From: Cognatundibacterium luofuense
GTDB taxonomy: Bacteria > Pseudomonadota > Gammaproteobacteria > Burkholderiales > Burkholderiaceae_D
Length of the DNA: 64,000 bases
Reading direction: 5' to 3'
Assembly (NCBI RefSeq): GCF_018139685.1
Contig: NZ_JAGSPN010000005.1
Coordinates: 1 to 64,000 of the forward strand
Shown: in pieces, positions 1 to 6,678 of the stretch
Numbering within the stretch: the first letter of the stretch is position 1
Layout of the letters: every line of letters starts with the position of its first letter
Made by a program: the position numbers and the translations under genes
Notes under the pieces: generated by a model
The model's database searches: none
Told to the model about the DNA's origin: nothing
The model's input: the letters and a program-made list of their open reading frames with translations, nothing else

Positions 1-673
1 CGCCGGTATCGCGGCCACCGATGATCAGTTCTGCCAGACCTTCCGGTGCATCGCTGCCGAAACGCTGTACCGCACGCATAAATAAAGCGTGGGTTGCAAT
101 CGCGGTCAGCGGTGTTTTTTCAGATGGTTTCCAGACCACGCTGTCGCCGCAGACAAAGGCCAGTGCCGCATTCCAGGCCCAGACTGCCACCGGGAAGTTA
201 AACGCAGAAATCACGCCGACCACACCTACCGGATGCCATTGTTCCATCATGCGGTGACCCGGACGTTCAGAGGCAATTGTCAGACCATATAACTGGCGGG
301 ATAGACCGACCGCGAAGTCGCAGATATCGATCATTTCCTGCACTTCGCCCAGACCTTCCTGCAGAATTTTGCCGGCTTCGAGGGTGACCAGTTCACCGAG
401 CGCCTGTTTATGCTGACGCAGCTCTTCGCCGAACAAACGGATCAGTTCGCCACGGCGCGGTGCCGGTACGGTGCGCCATTGCAGGAAAGCCTGCTGCGCA
501 CGGCTGATGCGTTCGGTCACTTGCGCTGGTGTATCGGCGCGCAGACTGGCCATGGTAGTGCCGGAAATCGGGGAAATGCTCTGGATGTCGGTGCCGGAAC
601 AGGAATGCAGGTCGGCACCCATTTGCGCCAGCAGGCTGGCTGCCTGCGCTGTGGTGGCTGAAAAAGTCGTCAT
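1..673 (-). CDS. Aldehyde dehydrogenase, ALDH7-like (3' part outside window)
   Basis: N-terminal 224 residues of an NAD(P)-dependent aldehyde dehydrogenase; the gene runs off the left edge. The visible part holds the Rossmann-fold coenzyme region, with the family's conserved block around VGVISAFNFPVAVWAWN and the KPSEKTPL coenzyme-binding loop, so the fold is clear. The catalytic cysteine and glutamate lie beyond the window. The residues around HPVGVVGVISAFNFP resemble the ALDH7 group (alpha-aminoadipic semialdehyde dehydrogenase of lysine catabolism), so that substrate is an inference. The ATG at 673 gives an N-terminus of normal length. The start lies about 150 bases from the next gene, which is on the same strand. 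Confidence 0.85.
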   Translation of the reverse strand, partial: MTTFSATTAQAASLLAQMGADLHSCSGTDIQSISPISGTTMASLRADTPAQVTERISRAQQAFLQWRTVPAPRRGELIRLFGEELRQHKQALGELVTLEAGKILQEGLGEVQEMIDICDFAVGLSRQLYGLTIASERPGHRMMEQWHPVGVVGVISAFNFPVAVWAWNAALAFVCGDSVVWKPSEKTPLTAIATHALFMRAVQRFGSDAPEGLAELIIGGRDTG

Positions 674-818
674 GTTTGCTGATACGGAAAAGTACCGGCA
701 GTCAGATTGCCGGAATGAGGAAATCTGCCGATAGTAGGCAAGACGCGCCGGCACAGATAGGCGCTAATTCCGAATGAATATTGACGATTTCAGCACAGCA
801 AAAAGCACTGCCGGAAGC

Positions 819-1028
819 TTAAGTATCGTCCGGCAATTCTGCATCCTGTGAGGGTACAGCAGTTTTTTTTGTATCCGGCAGACGCCCGCGTTTCGCCAGT
901 GCTTCGCGCAACAGGTATTCCACCTGCGCATTCACACTGCGTAACTCCTGCGCTGCCAGCCTTTCGATTTCCTGCCATAACTGCGGATCTATCCGCAGCG
1001 GGAAGGATTTTTTATTCGGACTAGCCAT
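819..1028 (-). CDS. Arc-type ribbon-helix-helix DNA-binding protein
   Basis: Small protein of 69 residues beginning [14 protein letters not shown]. The beta strand FPLRID followed by two helices (QLWQEIERLAAQELRSVNAQ, then VEYLLREAL) is the layout of Arc/MetJ-type ribbon-helix-helix proteins, which dimerise and bind palindromic operators. The start at 1028 overlaps the end of the upstream PH-like gene by 8 bases, so the two are translationally coupled. An upstream in-frame ATG at 1052 would add eight residues that do not fit the fold. It is the last gene of an SPFH / PH-like / RHH operon and may repress that operon through the palindrome at 2480-2495; this is inference. No toxin partner is visible next to it. 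Confidence 0.75.
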   Translation of the reverse strand: MASPNKKSFPLRIDPQLWQEIERLAAQELRSVNAQVEYLLREALAKRGRLPDTKKTAVPSQDAELPDDT

Positions 1029-1512
1029 AACGATTTCCTGCGATACCGGCATCTGGTCCGGTACGAGCCTGCAACAAACTATACCAGTGACCGGGTTGCT
1101 GACTGCCCAGACGCAGCGTCTTACCGTTTTTCAGATGCAGACGTATGGCCTGCGTACCAGTCACGTTGTACAACATACCGGTGGTGGTGTAGCGGATACC
1201 CCAGCCTTCTATCCATACAGATTTCGTGACTTCCACACGGCGAATATCAGTCAACGGAATACGCCAGCCGGGAAAACTGATCCAGGTGTAACGCCAGCGC
1301 AATTCACGTGTTGTCAGCGTGATGGTCATGCGGTGCATCAGCAGCAAAACAATGATGACCAATGCGGACGTCAGCAATACTACGGATTTTTCATGCAGAT
1401 TCGCCTGTTCACCGATTTGCTGCCACAGCACCAGATCCGCTGTGACGATTACCGCAATGATCCATAAAAACCAGATCGCGGTCTGCTGCTCTTCATAAAC
1501 AATCTCATCCAT
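1021..1512 (-). CDS. Membrane protein with bacterial PH-like domain
   Basis: 163 residues. Two hydrophobic segments near the N-terminus (about residues 13-30 and 44-60) are followed by a soluble, strand-rich stretch. The pattern [33 protein letters not shown] resembles the start of bacterial pleckstrin-homology-like domains (YdbT/YcxB type), which usually follow one or two membrane helices. The gene sits 23 bases downstream of the SPFH gene and overlaps the ribbon-helix-helix gene by 8 bases, so the three form one operon. SPFH proteins commonly scaffold membrane microdomains; a partner role at the membrane is inferred. Substrate and exact function are unknown. Confidence 0.6.
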   Translation of the reverse strand: MDEIVYEEQQTAIWFLWIIAVIVTADLVLWQQIGEQANLHEKSVVLLTSALVIIVLLLMHRMTITLTTRELRWRYTWISFPGWRIPLTDIRRVEVTKSVWIEGWGIRYTTTGMLYNVTGTQAIRLHLKNGKTLRLGSQQPGHWYSLLQARTGPDAGIAGNRYG

Positions 1513-1535
1513 GATGTCACCTGTGCACCAGCAGA

Positions 1536-2447
1536 TCAGTTATACAGCGTACCGGCATTCACTACAGGCTGGGTATCACGTTCACTGCACAATACCACCA
1601 GCAGATTGCTGACCATGGCCGCCTTGCGCTCATCATCGAGTTCGACAATCTGGCGTTCGGACAAGCCCTGCAATGCACCTTCCACCATGCTGACCGCACC
1701 CTGCACAATTTTCTTACGGGCGCTGATAATCGCTTCAGCCTGCTGGCGGCGTAACATCACCTGAGCAATTTCCGGTGCATAAGCCAGATGGGTCAGTTTG
1801 GCATCTTCCACCTGAATACCGGCAGCAGAAAAGCGGTCATGTAATTCCTGTTTCATTGCATTCACTACCACATCCATACCGGCACGCAGTGTCACTTCGC
1901 CGTCCACCAGATCATCCCCTTCGTCATAGGCATACTGCGTTGCCAGATGACGCAGCGCAGCTTCTGCCTGCACCGAAACAAAGCGCTCAAAATCATCGAC
2001 GTTATAGATTGCCAGTGCCGTATCGTTGACGCGCCAGACGATCGCCGCACCGATTTCCACCGGATTGCCGCGCTTGTCATTCACCTTCAGCGGCGGTGTG
2101 TTCAGCGTGCGGGCGCGCAGACTGAGTTTGCGTTTGCTGAGAAAAGGATTCACCCAGCGCAGCCCCTGGCTGCGGTCTGTACCTTTGTAGTCACCAAACA
2201 GACTCAGCAAAGCAGCTTCATTCGGCTGCAGCATATAGAAACCACTGAACAGCAAAGACCCGACGGTAATCGCCAGAATTTTCAGCAGGATGCTGTAACC
2301 CGGCATCGCCCCACCCCAGATCAGACCGGCAATGCCGAATGCGATCAGCAGGAAAGCGATGGCCAGAATCAGATAACCACTGGCGGAAGAACGGGATATT
2401 TCTCTGATATTTGTACTGCGCATAGAAACTTCGTTTGACGTTGTCAT
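1536..2447 (-). CDS. SPFH/Band 7 (stomatin-prohibitin family) membrane protein
   Basis: 303 residues. Two membrane segments occupy about residues 24-68, followed by a tight loop and the SPFH domain ([26 protein letters not shown], then [25 protein letters not shown]), typical of stomatin-like proteins that oligomerise at the inner membrane. A charged helical region with [14 protein letters not shown] follows, as in this family. The ATG at 2447 has a good ribosome binding site (AAGGGG, about 5 bases upstream). It is the first gene of a three-gene operon with a PH-like membrane protein and a ribbon-helix-helix protein. A 16-bp palindrome 33 bases upstream of the start probably controls it. The transposon end lies 82 bases upstream of the start. 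Confidence 0.88.
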   Translation of the reverse strand: MTTSNEVSMRSTNIREISRSSASGYLILAIAFLLIAFGIAGLIWGGAMPGYSILLKILAITVGSLLFSGFYMLQPNEAALLSLFGDYKGTDRSQGLRWVNPFLSKRKLSLRARTLNTPPLKVNDKRGNPVEIGAAIVWRVNDTALAIYNVDDFERFVSVQAEAALRHLATQYAYDEGDDLVDGEVTLRAGMDVVVNAMKQELHDRFSAAGIQVEDAKLTHLAYAPEIAQVMLRRQQAEAIISARKKIVQGAVSMVEGALQGLSERQIVELDDERKAAMVSNLLVVLCSERDTQPVVNAGTLYN

Positions 2448-2479
2448 GTTTGCCCCTTATACGATCTCACGATGAAATC

Positions 2480-2495
2480 AAAGTGATATCACTTT
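2480..2495. promoter_or_regulatory. Perfect 16-bp palindrome upstream of SPFH operon, candidate operator
   Basis: AAAGTGATATCACTTT is a perfect palindrome 33 bases before the SPFH start codon. It is the right size for two ribbon-helix-helix dimers, and the operon's last gene encodes such a protein, so autoregulation is a reasonable inference. It belongs to the host chromosome, 29 bases outside the transposon duplication. Confidence 0.5.
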
Positions 2496-2523
2496 AGGAG
2501 TTTCATTACGAAAATGCAAGGAA

Positions 2524-2528
2524 TTTAT
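2524..2528. repeat. Left 5-bp target-site duplication (TTTAT)
   Basis: TTTAT directly precedes the left terminal TG of the transposon and is repeated exactly at 18839-18843 next to the right end. Five-base duplications are the hallmark of Tn7-family (TnsB/TniA) transposition. Confidence 0.9.
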
Positions 2529-2620
2529 TGTAGGATCTCAGAGTTACTGATAAATGTCTCATTGAGATGAAAAACGTTTCTCGGAGTTAGTGAAAATTTC
2601 CTTCAATGAGTTATTGAATA
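2529..2620 (+). repeat. Left transposon end with repeated transposase-binding-like sites
   Basis: The terminal motif TCTCAGAGTTACTGATAAA (2536-2554) recurs as TCTCGGAGTTAGTGAAAAT (2579-2597) and more weakly as ATGAGTTATTGAATA (2606-2620). All are in the same orientation, spaced 43 and 24 bases apart. A partial copy, GAGATGAAAAA, starts at 2564. Tn7-type ends carry several such TnsB sites. Binding itself is inferred. Confidence 0.75.
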
Positions 2621-2670
2621 GAAAAATGGGCGACAAACGGAATAGTCCATTTGTCGCCCATTTTTCTATT
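2617..2670. repeat. Perfect 21-bp inverted repeat (hairpin) just inside left transposon end
   Basis: Arms at 2617-2637 and 2650-2670 are perfectly complementary, around a 12-base loop. The outer edge overlaps the third transposase-binding-like site. The right arm ends in a T-rich stretch, so it could act as a terminator shielding the element from outside transcription, or be part of the end architecture. Function unknown. Confidence 0.7.
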
Positions 2671-2962
2671 TTCTTCATTTTAATTATTGTAACTGTCGTG
2701 CATTTATTTCAAAGAAACGAATAATTTTGAATCAATAGAAAGTGTTAAAAATATCAATCGAATTGATAGCCGTGTTGTTGGAAAAAGCTAGGATCTGCTG
2801 GCTTTTCACCGAAATACCATAAAAAAACACTGACAATGGCGACAGTAATCTAATATGTATTTTTTAAATTATCAAACGGTGTTGTCAGCACCTGATATTG
2901 TTTTAAACGAGCAAAAGCATTTGCATCTAATTGACGGTAGCTATAGTTTTGTTAAGTTTAAG
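2671..2962. other. AT-rich stretch inside left end, no supported gene
   Basis: Between the hairpin and the small lipoprotein gene I see no open frame with a normal start. A minus-strand frame ending near 2759 encodes a plausible hydrophobic peptide but lacks ATG, GTG or TTG. The stretch may be a decayed gene. Confidence 0.4.
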
Positions 2963-3208
2963 TTAATGATGTTCTGCGAACAATTTAGCAAGGCGAGCTT
3001 TTTCTTTACGCACTGACCGTTGAGTTTCGAAAACAGACGCCACTTCTTTGCAATAATTATCCGTTGCAATTTTTCCATTAGCGAAACAAGAATCAGAAAT
3101 TTTTTGTAGTTGCTCGTAACTCAACTTCTCAACAGGTTCTCTTGCCGGTTCGCAAGCAATTAGAAGGAAGACGATTGAGCAGAAGCCAATCCAGTTCTTT
3201 ATAGCCAT
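2963..3208 (-). CDS. Small EexN-like lipoprotein
   Basis: 81 residues starting MAIKNWIGFC. A hydrophobic signal segment (residues 5-18) ends in the lipobox LIAC with Cys19, so a lipid-anchored envelope protein is expected. The mature part has two cysteines in the pattern SCFANGKIATDNYCKEV, which resembles the EexN entry-exclusion lipoproteins of conjugative plasmids (a cysteine, NG, then NC-K). It is 81 residues long, a usual size for that family. The 24 extra upstream residues of the longest frame are not signal-like, so I prefer the ATG at 3208. In a transposon this may be a leftover of a plasmid ride or a surface-exclusion function. The match is by motif only. Confidence 0.55.
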   Translation of the reverse strand: MAIKNWIGFCSIVFLLIACEPAREPVEKLSYEQLQKISDSCFANGKIATDNYCKEVASVFETQRSVRKEKARLAKLFAEHH

Positions 3209-3342
3209 ATTTAGGTCCAATTTTTTTCTGATTGCCAAGTCATCGCAACCATTGAAATGATGACAATAATTAGTAAGCACGCGTTGATTTTCACAAAATT
3301 ACCAATATATTGTGAAGACTTAATATTAACCGAAGAACACTA

Positions 3343-3366
3343 TTTCTCCCAACATATTGGGAGAAA
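3343..3366. promoter_or_regulatory. 24-bp inverted repeat overlapping RBS of the small XRE gene
   Basis: TTTCTCCCAA-CATA-TTGGGAGAAA has perfect 10-bp arms around a 4-base centre. The right arm contains the ribosome binding site (GGGAG) of the XRE gene starting at 3370. It could be the regulator's own operator or an RNA hairpin that hides the ribosome binding site. Confidence 0.55.
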
Positions 3367-3369
3367 TGT

Positions 3370-3618
3370 TTGGATCCAGCGGTCGTTTTTGGTTATGTGT
3401 TGCGACGCCTACGTAAGGAGGCAAAATTGTCGCAAGAGCAACTCGCGTTGGAAGCCGACGTGGAACGAAATTTTGTTAGCTTAATTGAGCGTGGAGTTAA
3501 TCAACCAACGATTCGTATTATGTTTAAGCTAGCAAAAGCATTAGGAACGTCTCCCTCAAAAATGCTAATCGATGTTGAGTCTGAATTGAATCCCTCAAAA
3601 ACACCTAACCAAGAGTAA
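3370..3618 (+). CDS. Small XRE-family HTH regulator (C-protein-like)
   Basis: 82 residues, almost entirely one helix-turn-helix domain: VLRRLRKEAKLSQEQLALEADV, then RNFVSLIERGVNQPTIRIMFKLAKALG. Size and layout match the controller (C) proteins of restriction-modification systems and similar autoregulators. The likely start is a TTG at 3370 with GGGAG a few bases upstream; there is no in-frame ATG before the HTH. It is convergent with gajB, about 140 bases away, and preceded by a 24-bp palindrome. No restriction-modification genes are nearby, so it may time expression of cargo genes. That target is inference. Confidence 0.75.
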   Translation: MDPAVVFGYVLRRLRKEAKLSQEQLALEADVERNFVSLIERGVNQPTIRIMFKLAKALGTSPSKMLIDVESELNPSKTPNQE

Positions 3619-3758
3619 AGTTTAGCGTTTATTCTCAAATTACAGCGAAGCTTTGGCGGGGGGAGTGAGTCAGCTGAGTGTGCCGGGGAGTTATATCTAT
3701 GCCAATGGATATCGACTGAACATTCGTAAATTCGCAGTCAGCCACTTTGCCTCAAAAC

Positions 3759-4916
3759 TTAAGCGCCATTCCACACAGGATAAGGTAAATCTTTTACCAA
3801 CTTATCTTCGACAAGGAATGCAAGGCTATAACGAGCGCGGGTGATCGCTACGTAAAGCTTGTTCCGTGACTCATCTGTTTTATCTTTCTCGAAAACTTTT
3901 GCGTCACCACCTATAAATTTTAGATGTTTATCCGACAGGATTACGAGCACTCGGTCAAAACCAAGACCCTTGCAAGATCCGAACGTGTAACAGATAAGGT
4001 TACTTGGGAGGTACCTACTACCAGTGGTAGACGACCAGCGGAGAACTTGAGGCTGAAAGGTGGCTAGATAATCGGTTAGCTGGGATTGTTTTACAATGAA
4101 CGCTCCACAGTGATGTGCGATCTCTTCAGGAATTTTCTCAACTCCCGATATCGTCTTGTCATACAGTTCAGCATGAATCTTATCGGATAAGTCGCAGATT
4201 TCCTGGATACACCTGCGATTTCGGGGCATGGAATTCTTTTTGAACTTCATCTTATCGACAAAGTAATCAATTTTCTGCTGAGGTGTTTGCGGGGCCTTAT
4301 GGCCAAATGTCGTGGTGTAAATAGTTTGCCGAAAATCCCCTACACAACAGATCGAATTGATCATCACCTTGTTGATAGATTCGAGCACGTCGTAATCCCA
4401 GCCGACCAAATCCTGTACTTCATCAAAAAAAACTCTTTGATAAATCTCATTCAACCGTTTAGCAGGAGCGCCTTTAGATCGCTTCGAAATAAGCGTTGCA
4501 AGCTTTGCCAACAATCCGGAGTAAGCCTTGGTTTTGCAGGGAGTGAGATAATGCAGCGGATTTATCGCTCCGCCTACCGATTTTTCAGCTCTACCTTTAA
4601 TATAAATTGTTGTACCTGGTATCAAGTGAGGATTGTTCTCAGTGAACGAGATGGTCGTTATCCGATCGGGAAACACCTCGCTCTGATAGGGGCGCACCAT
4701 GTCTTCAAGGTAAAAAGAGAACAGTCCTTTAACGACGAAATACTCGCTACAGGTACCATAGAGTTCGACAAATCGGGCGCGCAGCTCCGCTTGATTGTTC
4801 ATAGTATAAGTAACTACCAGCACTCGCCCACCGCCCTTGATAACCTCAATGGCGTCCGTAATGATCTTGTGCGTTTTGCCTGACCCAGCGCCCGCAAGCC
4901 AAAGTTCGTTAGGCAA
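3759..4916 (-). CDS. gajB: Gabija protein GajB, UvrD-like helicase
   Basis: SF1A helicase of about 385 residues. Visible motifs in order are Walker A AGAGSGKT right at the N-terminus, motif II VFFDEVQD, motif III VGDFRQTIY, motif IV RNRRCIQ, motif V SCKGLGFDRVLV and motif VI YVAITRARYSL. All are intact. Pairing with a TOPRIM ATPase directly upstream, with the genes overlapping by 8 bases, is the Gabija defence arrangement. In Gabija, GajA and GajB form a large complex that attacks phage DNA when nucleotides are depleted. I chose the TTG at 4916, which has GAGG about 9 bases upstream and places Walker A at the usual position; the ATG at 4967 and the frame opening at 5003 lie inside gajA. The protein is shorter than the roughly 490 residues of the best-known GajB. 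Confidence 0.85.
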   Translation of the reverse strand: MPNELWLAGAGSGKTHKIITDAIEVIKGGGRVLVVTYTMNNQAELRARFVELYGTCSEYFVVKGLFSFYLEDMVRPYQSEVFPDRITTISFTENNPHLIPGTTIYIKGRAEKSVGGAINPLHYLTPCKTKAYSGLLAKLATLISKRSKGAPAKRLNEIYQRVFFDEVQDLVGWDYDVLESINKVMINSICCVGDFRQTIYTTTFGHKAPQTPQQKIDYFVDKMKFKKNSMPRNRRCIQEICDLSDKIHAELYDKTISGVEKIPEEIAHHCGAFIVKQSQLTDYLATFQPQVLRWSSTTGSRYLPSNLICYTFGSCKGLGFDRVLVILSDKHLKFIGGDAKVFEKDKTDESRNKLYVAITRARYSLAFLVEDKLVKDLPYPVWNGA

Positions 4917-6567
4917 AATCGAGTACCTCGTCCAAGAAGAGGGGATACTTAAAGTCCAGCATGCCATCGAAAAGTTTGACCGCCGAATCGACCTTTCGAG
5001 CACCTTTACCGTTGCCCGTGACGCTTTTAAACCACTCGATCAAATAGTCTCTTCTATCTTCCAAGGTCACTTTAGCTTCGTACAGCTTATAGGTCGCAGT
5101 AGACAGTACTTCCTTTGCAAAGGCATCAAGTGACTTGAGATCGATCGCGTTGGCATAAATCATCGCCGGTTCAAGAGAAAAAGCCGCGTTGTTATCTGAT
5201 GAAAACAGTTTAACGTTAGGAAACGCCGCATACTCCAATCGTGCTTCAACTATGTTGTTATGATAATCACCATCATTGTCTCTGAGTACATGGATCTTGG
5301 TACCGATCTCTTTGCCCACCGCTATAAACGTCTCGAACCCCACACCGCGCACTACTATGATGTCAATTCCGTCCTCTTCAGGCAGTTTGTTATGTTTTCG
5401 ATGGTATATTTTTTTGAGCACCAGCTCGTCTGATGGCCCTTCAACCAAAATCACCTTGCCCGACAGCGCCACCCGAAGGGTGTCGTAGCCAGGGAGGCGT
5501 TTAAGGGTTTTAACCACTTTTGGTTCTAGCGTGTGTAGCCTCTTGTATCTTGATTGCACAAGGCAAATTTTGTCGACGCTAAGCTTGTTTAGCACATATG
5601 AACTGTGGGTGGTTAGGAACAGCTGCTTATTAGCGCGCCGGTTCTCAATGTAGTGCACCAATTTGTTCAGATTAATGTGGGACAGGTGGTTTTCGGGCTC
5701 CTCCATCATTACCAGATCAATATCGTGAGATTTGTTCTGGATCGCCAGCTTGATCTGTATATTGCTTTGCTCGCCTTTGCCGATGAAGTGAAATGGCACA
5801 TCATCGACTTCCAGTTGCAGTCCGGTCTGTATAGAGCCTGCTGATAGTGTACTTGCTGCAATAGTGAGTTTGCGATCAGTGACGAGGTGCTCAGCATCGA
5901 GGTCGGCGTTAACCGCTTTGACCTCTCCCGCGTTGTTAAACACCTGCCGGCTTTCACGAAAATTGATAGTCAACTTGAGCAAATCTTCCTTCTCAAGTGC
6001 AGTGTTGAGGATGCTCGAAATGTACTGATTCTTGCCCATCGTTGGGTGGATGCGTGTGGGGTCGATGTACAGAGCGTTGAACTTTTTAGAGATCGGCTTT
6101 ATTTGGTTCCAGCCAAAATCAAGCCAGTCTAGCTTGTAGAACTCAATAGGAATGCTGGTTAAGTTAGGCTCGGTCAGCAGGTAGCTCTCGTACACCGCTT
6201 CCAGCGACGCATCGAAACAGGCCTTTACCATGACGCCCTGAGCGTCCACCTTGCGACTATTATTCGCCCCTCTGTAGTCAGGTACACCATCAATATAGGC
6301 CTCGATGATCAGACTGGGAAGGTGCTTCGAGGTCTTGTCGCTGGCGAGGAACACTTTGACGGCATCCTGATTGAAAAGATCAGATGAGAATTCACTATTA
6401 AAGGGGCGGCCGCGATGATTGTAATTGAGCACAATTTCTAATGCTTCTAGGATCGTGCTTTTGCCAGCATTGTTATCACCGACGAAAATATTGACGTCGT
6501 CATTGAACTCAAGAAATTCGTCGCGAAATTTTTTGAAGTTGATTAGCTTGATTGATTTAACCTTCAC
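4909..6567 (-). CDS. gajA: Gabija protein GajA, OLD-family ATPase/TOPRIM nuclease
   Basis: About 552 residues, close to the roughly 578 of known GajA. The N-terminal ABC-type ATPase begins IKLINFKKFRD, with Walker A VGDNNAGKSTILEAL. The signature and Walker B regions follow, with LVMMEEPENHLS and the H-loop LTTHSSYVL. The C-terminal TOPRIM nuclease has ILVEGPSDELVLKKI and the acidic HVLRDNDGDYH, typical of OLD-type metal-dependent nucleases. In Gabija the enzyme nicks DNA at specific sites and is held in check by ATP. I prefer the GTG at 6567, preceded by AGAGGA at good spacing; an ATG at 6639 would add 24 residues with no family match. It overlaps gajB and lies about 110 bases downstream of the PRTase-like gene on the same strand. 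Confidence 0.88.
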   Translation of the reverse strand: MKVKSIKLINFKKFRDEFLEFNDDVNIFVGDNNAGKSTILEALEIVLNYNHRGRPFNSEFSSDLFNQDAVKVFLASDKTSKHLPSLIIEAYIDGVPDYRGANNSRKVDAQGVMVKACFDASLEAVYESYLLTEPNLTSIPIEFYKLDWLDFGWNQIKPISKKFNALYIDPTRIHPTMGKNQYISSILNTALEKEDLLKLTINFRESRQVFNNAGEVKAVNADLDAEHLVTDRKLTIAASTLSAGSIQTGLQLEVDDVPFHFIGKGEQSNIQIKLAIQNKSHDIDLVMMEEPENHLSHINLNKLVHYIENRRANKQLFLTTHSSYVLNKLSVDKICLVQSRYKRLHTLEPKVVKTLKRLPGYDTLRVALSGKVILVEGPSDELVLKKIYHRKHNKLPEEDGIDIIVVRGVGFETFIAVGKEIGTKIHVLRDNDGDYHNNIVEARLEYAAFPNVKLFSSDNNAAFSLEPAMIYANAIDLKSLDAFAKEVLSTATYKLYEAKVTLEDRRDYLIEWFKSVTGNGKGARKVDSAVKLFDGMLDFKYPLFLDEVLDFA

Positions 6568-6678
6568 TTTAATATCCTCTATCACCGTGCAAACTTTAAA
6601 GGTGCTGCTCAACTTCAAACAGCACACGTTCAGCGTCACCAGTTTTGCTGTCTATTGGCACTCTAACAGGCAGCAAGA

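Noticed and set aside
819-1028. Toxin-antitoxin pair with the ribbon-helix-helix protein as antitoxin
   Set aside because: Neighbours are a PH-like membrane protein and an aldehyde dehydrogenase; no small toxin gene is adjacent.
2757-2855. Minus-strand frame coding a hydrophobic start and a tail with WYFGEKPADPSFF, ending near 2759
   Set aside because: Protein-like, but it has a stop directly before it and no ATG, GTG or TTG in frame before the membrane-like part; could be a decayed gene.
3653-3844. 63-residue plus-strand frame between the XRE gene and gajB
   Set aside because: Overlaps the gajB end, lacks a good ribosome binding site and has no protein-like core.
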